Position numbers and translations under genes: made by a program. DNA of 64,000 bases, from the NCBI GenBank assembly GCA_003956705.1, contig QZCP01000200.1, forward strand, positions 29,554 to 93,553. Reading direction: 5' to 3'. This stretch comes from Brevipalpus yothersi (taxonomy: Eukaryota; Arthropoda; Arachnida; Trombidiformes; Tenuipalpidae). The first letter of the stretch is position 1, and each line of letters opens with the position of its first letter. The notes under the pieces were generated by a model. It was not told the DNA's origin and made no database searches. It was given only the letters and a program-made list of their open reading frames with translations. Shown here in pieces: positions 36,675 to 47,957 of this stretch.

Positions 36675-38739
36675 TCTCCTCCGGTGAGATAAACACTTGG
36701 CATGAATGTCAGTTTTCACGGTGCCGGTAGAGATCAGACATGAGATGCAAAATAAGGTGTACTGATCGGAAGGTATCTCATCTTGTGAAGATGAAACCCA
36801 AGAAGATGTCTGATCGAAGGCGGTGTAAGAAGGTGCAAGAAGATGGAAGGAAGAGAGAGAGAGAGAGATGCTTTTGATTCAGGTACATCACACACGAGAA
36901 TGACTCAAAACGGTAAGGCCTCAAGTGGGAAGAAGATAATCAGTTCACATTATAATCGAGTCTAAGATGGGAAACTGATTTGCATTGATTTCTGTTCGTA
37001 TAATATACCAGCCAAGTGGCTATCATGTGAGTGGATCAGATTAAACAGTTTACTGGCTGAATGTATGTAAGTGTGTGTGTGTGTGAGTGGATGGGATGGA
37101 AGGAAGATAAAGTTCTTTAAAAGAAGAATATGAGAATATAAGAAGTGAAGATAATCATGGTTAAGTATGGTCACTTTTTGTCGCCATGCAAATGAATGAA
37201 TGAGTGTATGCGTGTGTGTGGTTGAGGTGAATGAAACTCGGTTACAAGTGTCCATCGTGAGATGAATCGTGTTGATGATAACTCTTAAAATATAACTCTC
37301 GCTATTAATGGGTGGAGATTATGACATTCGATTAAGATATATTAAATGTATATATATATATACACTTGGATTACACTTAAATTCCTCTACATTTACATGA
37401 AAGAAAGAGAGAAAAGAGAAAGACTGAAAAGAAGAAGAAGAAAGTACAGTTACGCAAATGGACACTCAAGTGGGACCAAAAAATGTTATATACATGTACA
37501 TGTTCCGTCTGCTTCCGTGATTCTCTACTCAGGACACATATATTCACAGTATGGCTTCAAAGTTATTGTAAGAAATAAATCAAAGTTGGAATTGGAATGA
37601 GTTAAAAGAATAGATAGAAAGAATACGGATAGACACATCAAGACATTTGAGATAGTCAAGATAGATGTTGAACAAGAACAATCATAACTTTTTTTTCGCT
37701 ACTCTTCTTCTTCTTTTTTCCTTTCTTTTCCAAAAAAAAGCTAGCGAAACATACAAGTTTGCTGAGCCAAACTTTTTCTTCTCTCTCTACTTTTCTTCAG
37801 TGTATGATGAAAAGTGTGAAAATTTCATGAGCGAGATGATTTCAATTCGATTCACTGACATGAAGCATGCTTAAGCATCTCAGTTTCAAGTCGGAAGCGA
37901 TCAAAATAGTAAGTAGCTTCCAATTGATACAAGAAAACGAATTGTGGATAACTTCAAGAGCAAATTCCATCATCATGAAGAGGGAGAACCAGAGAGAAAA
38001 AAATCGAAATTTCTCATGAAATTCAAAAAATTTCATGATACATGTATATACACTTACCATGATCAGTATATACAAAAGTTTCACAGATAGACAGTTGAAT
38101 TGGCCGTTGTCGGGTTGATTCAATGTGAACACTAACAAAAGCACCGGCAATTGGTCGTGAACATGGTAAATACAGAGGTGCTCCAGGCTGAACAAAGCCC
38201 ACAAAACGATTACATACAGCATTTTTGCCCATATCAGGACGATTATTGCCAATACGAACGGTCACTATTGCCGGATCAGAGCCACAGCATGGACGACCAA
38301 AATCAATTCGCACAAGTTGTATAAGATATGGTTCCAACAGATTAACATACCACCATGGTGCTATTTCAGGTGTTGTTATGGTACATGATCCTGTTTGATG
38401 TTTATCACTTGTATTACCATCCACAGCACGTTGAGCTGTACCTTGTTGACCGGACGATTGCATTGCCGCTTTGCCAACCGCAACATTGAGTACACAAAGT
38501 GGTATTCCTGATGGTATCCATGTACCATTATCTTGGCATGTTCGTCGACTAGGTCCTAAAAGATCATAGCCATTGTCACATGTGTATATGGCTAGTGTAC
38601 CGGCCGAATATGGGCCAGAGTCACGATTTTCGGGTGCAAATTTAATGTTCGCATGTGATGATGAGCCGGGAAAACCGCAACCGGACACAGTTGAAATAAA
38701 TATATGGATAAAAAATATTACTAATAAGCTGTAATTCAT
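30081..38739 (-). CDS. Furrowed/CG9095-like transmembrane receptor: CCP, F5/8C-like, C-type lectin, 3 CCPs, mucin stalk, TM, tail (5 exons)
   Basis: Five coding exons splice in frame to 890 residues: 38739-38058, 34236-33640, 33097-32738, 32357-31634 and 30390-30081. Phases at the four introns are 1, 1, 1 and 2, and all have GT..AG ends. Residues 1-20 are a signal peptide. C21-C82 is the first sushi (CCP) domain. About 84-225 is an F5/8C or fucolectin-like (FTP) domain (NVAVGKAAMQSS, AVDGN, APWWYVNL). About 234-365 is a C-type lectin domain. CCP2 is 372-425, CCP3 430-485 and CCP4 489-545. A Ser/Thr/Pro-rich stalk follows (548-760), then a TM helix (about 763-786) and a 102-residue basic tail. 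This architecture is that of the insect selectin-like Furrowed/CG9095 receptors, which act at the cell surface. Which of these is the true orthologue is undecided. The lectin domain lacks the EPN/QPD and WND calcium-sugar motifs (PRG and WMWD instead). The first intron is 3.8 kb. Confidence 0.92.
32526..32553. repeat. Perfect 11-bp hairpin with 6-base loop in receptor intron 3
   Basis: ACGTTCCAACG (32526-32536), loop TCACTT, then CGTTGGAACGT (32543-32553). The two arms are exact reverse complements. It lies in the 380-base third intron, so the minus-strand pre-mRNA would also fold here. Confidence 0.85.
34500..34547. repeat. (CT)n microsatellite in receptor intron 1
   Basis: CT tract about 260 bases upstream (coding sense) of the acceptor of receptor exon 2. 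Confidence 0.97.
34756..34789. repeat. (CT)n microsatellite in receptor intron 1
   Basis: CT repeat preceded by a short GAGAGAGA at about 34732, a weak inverted pair. Confidence 0.95.
35037..35145. repeat. Compound (GAAA)n(GA)n then (CT)n inverted microsatellite
   Basis: A GAAA run passes into (GA)n up to 35106. After 15 non-repeat bases, (CT)n occupies 35122-35145. The two tracts are reverse complements and could form a hairpin of about 24 bp in DNA or in the intron RNA. Confidence 0.9.
35513..35530. repeat. Short palindrome TAACGGTA-CA-TACCGTTA
   Basis: Two perfect 8-base arms separated by two bases, in receptor intron 1. It includes the dispersed TAACGGTACAT word seen elsewhere in the window. 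Confidence 0.8.
36304..36384. repeat. (GA)n microsatellite in receptor intron 1
   Basis: Long GA tract with AAAT and AAAG interruptions at the 3' end. Confidence 0.97.
36615..36674. repeat. (GA)n microsatellite in receptor intron 1
   Basis: About 58 bases of GA with one AA interruption. Confidence 0.97.
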
Positions 38740-39270
38740 TTTAAAACAGTATGATGGAGAAATCAATTTAAGTAATCGACATTGTGAGGAAGAAGCTGAT
38801 GATGGTGATGATGATGATGGGGAAGAGGAAGAGGAAGATGGTGATGAAAATGATGATGGCCTAATCCAGTCAAATAATTCCATATTTATCGATATCACAT
38901 GCACCTACACATACACATCACTTGGTATTGATGATCATCATTTGATTGAGGGAAAAAATTATTATACTTCTACGTAATATATTATATATATATCGCACTT
39001 ATCACACTTATTGGAAACCTTTTCACCACCACCACAATGTCCAATATATATCCTCAAATGGAGGAAGATGATAGAGAAGAAGAGTAGAGAAGAGTAGAGA
39101 TGAAAATCAATAATAAGAATGATGATCGTCAGTCGGAACCGGTGATCAAGTCAAGTCAATTGGCTGGATTGGCTCTCGTGCGATTCACCTTACTGGCTCA
39201 AAGTCAAACGCGAGACTGAATAGGTAACCGATAGCATGGTGTAGTAAGTGAAGCAGACTCTCGGGAGCAA

Positions 39271-39382
39271 GAGAGAGAGAAAGAAAGAGAGACAGAGAGA
39301 GAGAGAGAGAGAGAAAGATCCGTGAAACTTGTCTCTCTTTTGGCTTGGATGATGGAGAGAGAGAGAGAGAGAGAGAGAGAAG
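39271..39382. repeat. Paired (GA)n tracts upstream of the receptor gene
   Basis: Two GA tracts (39271-39318 and 39354-39382) 0.53-0.65 kb upstream of the receptor ATG. GA repeats near arthropod promoters can bind GAGA factor; whether they do here is unknown. Confidence 0.9.
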
Positions 39383-39793
39383 AATCAGGAGAAAAAAATC
39401 GCGCTCAACAAAAAATTCCGATTGGCTAACGGTACATGTATGGGCGGACTCATATAAACTTTAACTTTAACTTCAACGTTAGTGAGTTTATACAACGTAT
39501 ATAACGTTTGAGGCAGCAAAAACACGCCAGAGAGTGGGGAGAAAATTGGTTACATTTGAACGTTATACACAACGAAAATAATAATAATGATAACAGCCAA
39601 CAACGTGATATATGAAGAAGTGGGAGGAAAAGTTGATTAGAAAGGGGCATACAGAGAGGAAGGAGCAAAGAGTAGCAACAAGAGTAAACACTTGGGCAAA
39701 ATAACTGTAACGGTAATTTTCGGTAGATTTCGTAGCTTTTCCAGATTTTCCAGAGTCAGAGCTGAAAAATCTGTTCTCGACGATATTTTGTGA

Positions 39794-40003
39794 GATAATT
39801 TTTGGCCACGCGATAGTAGACCAAAAGCTGTGGTGATAATTTTTGGCCACAATAATTCAAATGAAAAACGAGTCAAAATAGTCAGATAGCTTGATATCTT
39901 TGACCAGTTTTCCTACCTGATAGATGAAAATTTTCCTCTTATCAGGGGCGATAAGGTGGCCAAAAATTATCTCAGAAGCCTAATCTCGTGGCCAAAAATT
40001 ATC
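39794..40003. repeat. Two-by-two inverted repeat cluster of GATAATTTTTGGCCAC
   Basis: GATAATTTTTGGCCAC occurs on the plus strand at 39794-39809 and 39835-39850. Its exact reverse complement GTGGCCAAAAATTATC occurs at 39956-39971 and 39988-40003. The outer left and inner right copies extend the match to 18 bases (GAG.../...CTC). The block lies about 1.1 kb upstream of the receptor start codon. Confidence 0.9.
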
Positions 40004-41203
40004 GAATCGAACAAAATCTGATTCCGAATTGGAAAATTTACTGTTCAGCGCCGCTCAAGACCTATCCCCATTCAACATTGACTGCTTTCTCTTATTAGTA
40101 CACTTTGGGAAGGAGTGAGATGATGGGGATGAAGAGGATGCATGGTTGGGGGAGAAAAAGAGAGAGAGAGAAGGATTGATTCTAATTTTTTCAGCTACCG
40201 TTTTTCTTTTATTCGTTTTTTCCACTTCTTCTTGACTCTTGGGCCGAGATGCTCGAGTGATGCGGTTGAAAGAAGAAGAGGAAAAGAGGTAGAGAGAGAG
40301 AGAGATAACAATTTAGAGCTGATGACAGACTGGGATGAACAAATCCGGGGGCGAATATCTTGGGGACTAAAAATTGGAATAAGTGTGTATACTGTGAATC
40401 CGCTTTTTTCTCAATTTGACAGTTTATCTTGCTTATCTCTTTTCTTTTATTTTATTTGCTGAAGCTTCTGTTTAATATTAATCGAATGCAAGATGAAGAG
40501 GGAGGAAGAGATTTCCACTGTATTGGCTTTATGTGAGTTGGAGGTGAGAGGGGAGAGAATATATCAGCAAAGAAAATGATGAAATCTTGTATCAATCTTT
40601 TACCCTCCCCCCGAAAAATGTGTATCGTGTTTATCTTCTTCTTATTCTTTTTCATTCTTTTCCATCTTTTCCTCCTTCACTCTTTCTATTCTCATCTCGA
40701 ACTGGCATTTTTTCTTTATTCCAGTCAAAATTATCTTGTTTCGATTGTGATTCGCATCCGTTAGGCTCGGAAACTGAGAGGATAAAACCTTGTGAACTGT
40801 ATACAAAGCATCCATCATCAGACCGATACCAGAATGAAATCATTATCAAGAACGATATGTGTATATACAGAAAAAGGAAAAGAAGATGAAGAAGGAGAAA
40901 AAGAAGAAGAAGATAAAAGTGGAAGAATGTGGACAAGGTATGGATAAAAGAGGATAAAAGGAGAGATGATAAGACAGATGAATGATGATCACCATCCAAT
41001 ACCCTGCCACCCCATGAGGATAACGTCCAGACGATGCATGTAGCTTAATAGGTGTATCATCATTATTATTATATCTCAAGAACTTTATCTGATGAATGAG
41101 GTTATATAAAGGACACAAAAACACACACAATCGAGGTGATTTTGGCTGATGATTGTGACCGATTGGAGACTTAAAGTCACCCGAAAAAAAAGGAATTCTT
41201 GTG

Positions 41204-41207
<4 letters not shown>

Positions 41208-41234
<27 letters not shown>
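41208..41234. repeat. (CT)n microsatellite
   Basis: Short CT repeat. Confidence 0.95.
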
Positions 41235-42019
41235 GATAGGAAGAGCTTAGGAGAAAGAGAGATGCGGATAAAATGATAATAATATTTTTCTCTCTCGTTC
41301 AAACCGAAAAGTAGCTATCATCAAGAGAGAAGAAAAAATTACTCAAATTTTGGCAAAAAATTTTACGTCTCTCTCTCCCTCTATCTTGTCCCGATACTCA
41401 TCTTAACCCGTTCATTTAGTGAACTTCTGCCTCCCCTTTTACGGTGTTCTTCTTCCGGCCAAAATGGAGAGACACCAATCATGATCCTTAAGTGAATAAA
41501 ACGCTAGGCAACGGAACTGGATGGATGAAGCTTGATTACATCAATCGATGGAAGAAAAAGGAGAAGAAGAAGAAGAAGAACACACAGCTACACTCGCTCA
41601 ATCAAAGCTTACTTACCCTGATGCGGAGAATTGTTTTGTCTTCTCGCATCATCAATTGCAATGTGTATAACCAATAACATGGAATACAAACTCCTCAGTT
41701 TCTCTCTCTCTCCTCCAAGAAATGATAGTAATAGTAGTGGTTGAGTAGCATTTTTTGGCGACAAACCGGCATCAAAAAACTGCATCCCAAATGGCCACAT
41801 GGAGGGAGAAAGAGAGAGAGAGAGAGAGATGGAAAGAAAACTATGATGATGTACCGGGCAGTGAATGAAGGTCCTAAATTTATTTTGACTTACCGATTCT
41901 CCTTGTGACCTGGTCCTGGTGTGCTCAGCACCGGTTTTCTTCTCTTCGGTCTAATAATTTTATGCTTCACTCTGGTCACTTAACCTGTCCCTCTTCTTTC
42001 CGGGCCAACTTTTGGGCTA

Positions 42020-42087
<68 letters not shown>

Positions 42088-42147
42088 CCTTCTCTCTCTT
42101 GGACTCTCTTCCACTCTCTGGACGGGCCACTTGTTGCCGGGCAAAAG

Positions 42148-42179
<32 letters not shown>
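42020..42179. repeat. Two (CT)n tracts
   Basis: CT repeats at 42020-42099 (with ATCT interruptions) and 42151-42179, separated by a GC-richer spacer carrying a GGCCACTTGTTGC word. Confidence 0.96.
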
Positions 42180-42182
<3 letters not shown>

Positions 42183-44538
42183 CGTCAGAAAACCACTTTG
42201 ATTGCTCCGAAAATTTTTGGTCTCTCGGCCAACAAGTGACCACAAGTTTGATAAGAGTTGATGCTCAAAAGACCATGGCTGAGGCCACAATATCACATCA
42301 TTTGATTGGCATTCACTTGTGGCCACTTGTTGCTTCTTCTCCTCTTAGAAATAGTAAAACTGGATTAAATGATGCGGAGAATGAAAAATGTTCTTCACCT
42401 TTCTCTCTCTCTCTCTCTCTCTCTTCATCCGGCTGCTGTGATCATTTAAGTCTACAAGATTACTTGAGAGAGACTGTGAATGAGATGGAGATGAAAAATC
42501 ATTCTCTCAGGAATGTTAGAAAATCAAGTGCTAGAAAACTGTGATTTAAAATGAAATGGCTATCGGAAGAACATTAAGAAAAGTGTATGTCTGAGAGACC
42601 AGAATGCTCATGTCTTCATGCAAAGAGAGAGAAAATTCACAATCAAATTATAGTGGATCACTTTGATCAATCTTATTTAGTCTAATCACTTTTTCAATTG
42701 AGTTTCAAGTTTAGATCCAAATTTGGTTCATCATTATCGTCTCTCTCTCTCTCTTTATACATTTTCCACTTGCTTGTCATTTCATGTTCCTCCAGATCAT
42801 TGATTTCAATCAATTTTATTAGACAAGATAATTTCAGACAACCGTCAACCGATGACCATCCATTAAAAATGGCCCAAGTAGACCGTTACAAAGTAAACGG
42901 GCCTCCAAGTATTAAGATCCACATGTTGGGCCACATTTTCGTTTCGTTGAAACGGTCCAATTTCAGAATTGAGGATGGAAATGAACCACTAATTGTTGGG
43001 ATGCTGGGATGCTGTGAGAGAGAGAGAGAAACAGTGAAAGAAAGATGAAGATGAGGTATCAAAATCATCAGACTGAGGCCAGACGGAAACGAGTGTACAT
43101 ACAATAAGAAATAAAACAAAGATACATAGATACACACCTTGATTTTGGGATCTCTCTTGAGGGCTCTAAATGATCAACATTTTTCAACTTATGATCATTT
43201 ATACATATCAAACAGTTCAAACAACATTGACTATTCATTCATCACTGGCATGTGTGATCAGATGATTAAATGTATCCATTTTATAACCTTGTTGGTATGT
43301 TAAACATTAAGTCAATAACCTGAGTGAATTTAGAATGCGTGTTATCATTATGCTATTGATGATCATGATCATGATGCTAATTTTTACGGATTTTCATGAT
43401 AAAATTTAGCTTTAACAATTGTGCAAGATAGAAAGAAAGAGAGAATGAAAAATTTCTCGATCATCACCAGCTTGATGGATATGATCAGCCTTCTCACCAT
43501 CAGCTCTTTCATCTTCATCCAGCCGATCGGATGGCAGCAAGGAGTGTTAATATGATGAGGAAGAGCGAAAAGAGAAAACAGAGTATCCATATGCTGTGAG
43601 ATGTATTCTTCATCCTCATCCTCGTCCTCATCTTCTCCATCTTCTTCTTCTTCTGATTGCTAAATTATGATTACAATGTATGCTGATGATTTTTTTCTTC
43701 TTCTTCTTACATATTTTTCTTTTCCAAACTATCAATTGCTTCCTCATGATACACTTGACCACTTGTGATCACTTCCCTGATCCATGCGAATATTCATCCA
43801 TACATACACACGTGAAACTGGCTTCCCGGTTCCCAGTCGATTCAGTCCATTTCGTGATCACCATCAACAAAGTAGCCTCCGGTCAGAGGCCCAAGTTCAG
43901 AGGTTATCGCATCTGGTCAAGTGTAAGAAATACTTGTAAGAGAAAGATCACATGGATGTGAAAGGAAGAGAGAGAGAGAGAGAGAGAAAAGAAGTCCATT
44001 CAAAGTTCATTGGTTTCCATGCTGTTTTTCGATGAGAGATCCTATTTGGACTTGAAAAATATTTCCCGTCCCAAATCATCTGCCTACTGACTGGCGGAAG
44101 AGAGGAGCGTTTAAAATGCTCCAGGCTATTTAATTATCATCATTATCGGTTGAGTCTTCGTCGTCGAATTCCATTGAATTTTGGCCTGCTCATCGATCTA
44201 ACCAAGAGGTATACTTTGAACTCTCACACACATATGTGTGAGTTTCTTTTCATCAATTCATTTTTCGAAATATGCGAAAAAATACCCTGTAATTCTGCAG
44301 AGAAATCTTTCTTTGGGTCTTGGTGGAAAATGCCTCACAGCTATACTGTTGGAGGATGGGGACATCATTGAAGAATTTGAAAAACTTCCGAAAAAAATTT
44401 CGCCAAAGTAAACAAGAAAGAAGAACAAGAAAAGAAAAAGTTTACATGAACTTTTTCGGATAACAGCATCATGGATCATCAGTTGATCACTTGTTGCTAT
44501 TTTACTTCTCTCTTTTTTTCACGGTTACCCTGAGGCCT

Positions 44539-44543
<5 letters not shown>

Positions 44544-44623
<80 letters not shown>
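44544..44623. repeat. (CT)n microsatellite
   Basis: About 80 bases of perfect CT repeat, among the longest perfect tracts here. Confidence 0.98.
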
Positions 44624-44627
<4 letters not shown>

Positions 44628-47600
44628 ACGGATGTTGAGCCTCATTCCTACTTGAATGAGCTCCACAGAGCAATTGAGCAGCTCCATCATCATCAATGTG
44701 TGAGTGTGTGATGTGTTCCGATGAATACCTGTTCTCTCTGAACATGGTGTATCAGAATGAGTAAGAGATAGGAATTCGGTGTGTGATAATTAGATGATGT
44801 TGATTTCATCACCGACAGTCAACTTGTGAGTGAGAGAGGGAGAATGAAATGAAACTTTTCAAGATTCTTCATTAACAATATACACCGTAGCATGATGGTG
44901 AAATGATTTCAACAGGAAGAGGTCATCGAATTCTCTATCTTCCCTTGTCCATGGTGAAACTTTAGTGAAGATACTGGGATGATGATGAAATCTACAGATC
45001 CTCATCATCATGAATCAGCTGCCAACGACCGTTGATCAATGTTACTATTTTAACCGACTTTCTCCTCTCTGATATCTCATTAGTACCTGGAGATGCCTGG
45101 AAAATACCTTCTATCAGTGATCAGAAAAACGTTGGCTCAAAAATTTCGGGCAAATGATTGTACACAATTACAAATGATGATGATTAATCATGCAAACATT
45201 TTCTGGCGTCAAAGTGGCCATTTTAACAAAGGCCACACACGTGACCACTGATTTGAGGTCCATCGAAAAGGCGCGAACCTATTTTTGGTTGAGTAGATTA
45301 TGTGAAAATGTACACAGAATATCAATTAGTTGTCAGCTTCTCGAAACCTTCTTTCATCCCGAATACTTTGACTAATTGTTCTCAGACTGCATATATATAT
45401 TTGGCATTCCAAATTGTGCCCTTTCACTTTCTAGATGCCTCAGGCATTCAATCAGCCGTAACGATCGTAAATTGCCGTTACTTTTGGAATATACACAGCA
45501 AATGGGGGCTAAGCTAAGCTTTTGTCTGTTTCATCTTTCTTGTCCTTTTTATGACCAAAAATCATGATATTCCAAGCAACATGTATATGTGGTATCTGCA
45601 GATGGGCCAAAACGGTTTAGAAAAAAAAATGAAAAGTTAACCAAGATACAGAAGTTATCGTGATAAAGTCTCTTAAATTGTTTCCAAAAATAAGAGAGCA
45701 AAAGATGTACTGACTATAAATGTGTGAGCATTGGAGACCTTGATGATACAAGTAAGGTTCCTCAAAATTACAGATAAACGGTGAACAATTTGCCTGAAAC
45801 GGATAAAGTTCTTTCGAATTATATATATATATCTATCCACATTATCGTCTGATCTTGTCTCCTTCATCTTTTCTCTCTCTCTCTTTCTCTTTCTCTTTCT
45901 TTCTTTCTCTCTTGATTGCTTCCTCTTCAAAAACCTTATCTGATGCTCATTTCAAGCCTCTCTAATAAGATTGGGTAAAGCTGATTATATGTACATCATC
46001 GTAAGAATGAAGACACAAAATATTAGCCAAAATTCATGAGAGCTTTCATGAATTCATATGTATGGTAGTTTCATTGAGCTTCCTGGCTCTTATACATTTA
46101 TAACTCATGATATATAAAAGATGATGCTTGAAATATCATGATACAAGTCATAAGCTATCATGTGTGTAAAAATTATTCTGTCCCCAGTAAGAAGATTTCA
46201 ACTGAGAAAGAGAGAGAAACTTTTCTCATAATCTTTTTTTTCGATAGAAAAAATAATAAAATTTGTATCCCTTCTATTATTATATAAGGTACATCACAAC
46301 TTCATTTGCTCATGAGCAACGTATTAGTTGAAGAAAAAAAATTCAAGATCATCACTTAGACGAATGAACGATCATGATATTCATGATATATTGGAAAAAA
46401 TTTTTCCATTCTCAACATACACACACTAAATGATTCACCTTCACTGAACCTTGCGATAAACTCAATTATTTAGGCACAAAAATGTGAATTTAAATGATGA
46501 CTAAAATCACTTGCCATCTTCCTCTTCTTCTTCTTTTCCTTTTGTGTGTGTGTGAATGTGTGTGTTTGATGCTTAAGTGAATTGAAGGTGAAAAAAAAGA
46601 GTAGCCAAGCGTTTCACCGGTAAAATGATAATATTTTTTCGTCAGATAATCTTATTCGTCTTTGGAAATTCAAATGACCTGATGAATGGCTGGAGGCACT
46701 CTTATAGCTTCTATCCTCCGAAATAAATATGCGTATTTGTGTATACTTGAAATGAGTGGAATGCGAATCAGTGAAAATAGGAATAGGATCTCATCTTCTA
46801 ATCTGAATTAGGTAAAGTTGTCAATTCTTGTGCTCCTTGAGACGATGATTTCTCGAATCGCTTCTCAACATCATTTAACATGATTTCACCATATATTTGA
46901 CCCAATATTGTGGTCAAATTTTTGGCCCCTCTCTTATTTTGACCAGTAAGAGAGAAAAAATCATATCTTAATCATAAATATTGAGGCCTAAATAGAGAAG
47001 ATCAAGATTATTCGATCAACTTTGACATCTGAATGATGCTGACTGGCCATCCTGTTGAATTCGAATATTATTGATGAAATTTCTCTCTCTCTCTCTTTCT
47101 CTCTCTTACTCTCCAGTATTCAAAAATTCCAACTCAGATGACTCGAATATCTGGTGTGTTACTTTTGTTATACCTTCAAAATGCTGATGTAACCGGATCA
47201 GCATTGTCATCCATCGTTTCAAATCCAATCGGAATGTTGCTGTTGAAATGCTGTTGACTAATCATCTATCATTATCATGACATGCGAATCAGCAAGCTGA
47301 GCCTGAAATGGCTTCCACATCTATCGAAATTCAGACACACACACACAAATTTGACCATAAACGATAGAATTTTTGATTCTAACACATTCCATTTCGCACC
47401 CAAATTGCGTGTGTGAGGTTTTGAACATATTTCTTGCACTTCTTTTGGTGAAGATGAATTCCAGCGGCACCTTCATGGACAGGAGATGATAAAATTCTTT
47501 TCAATCTATCTCTCTCTCCCCTATTTTTCAAAACCAAATCCGGACAGAAGGTTGGGCATCAATTGGGCAAAGCAATTTACTTTGGGAACGAATGTTGTAG

Positions 47601-47842
47601 GTCAATATCGACTGGCACCAATTGACTGGTGAACCTTGTCATGTCCCGCTAATTTCTAATCAAATTCATCATCAAAAATCGAAAATCCTTTAAATCATTG
47701 AAGTGAGAGATAGAAAAAAAATGATTTGAGAAAAGAGAAAAAAGAAGGTGCCAAAAGGAATCATCTTCATTTTTTTCTACTTTTTCCCGCCTTTTTATGC
47801 GAAAATTGAAGGCAAATCTCAGAACAACACCAGAATCTTAAG

Positions 47843-47864
47843 CTCTTTCTCTCTCTCTTTCTCT

Positions 47865-47931
<67 letters not shown>

Positions 47932-47957
47932 ACTTTCTTTCTTTCTTTCTCTCTCTT
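47843..47957. repeat. Long compound (CT)n/(TTTC)n tract
   Basis: About 115 bases of polypyrimidine with CT core and TTTC units at both ends. Confidence 0.97.

Larger units (their letters stand above)
34237..38057 (-). other. Intron 1 of the receptor gene, microsatellite-rich
   Basis: A 3.8 kb phase-1 intron with GTAAGT donor (38057) and TTTTCCAG acceptor. It contains most of the receptor gene's GA/CT tracts, an (AAC)n run at 34931-34956, a GA-to-CT hairpin at 35037-35145 and a short palindrome at 35513-35530. No coding sequence is evident in it. Confidence 0.8.
40004..47842. other. Intergenic region, no gene recognised
   Basis: AT-rich DNA with CT tracts and a local cluster of CACTTGTTG words at 42125-42333. 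Frames such as 43680-43961 and 45190-45375 lack recognisable domains and splice partners. Confidence 0.4.

Noticed and set aside
38740..38904. N-terminal extension of the receptor with a poly-Ser run
   Set aside because: The Ser run comes from a (GAT)n/(GGA)-rich 5' region, and a standard signal peptide starts at the ATG at 38739.
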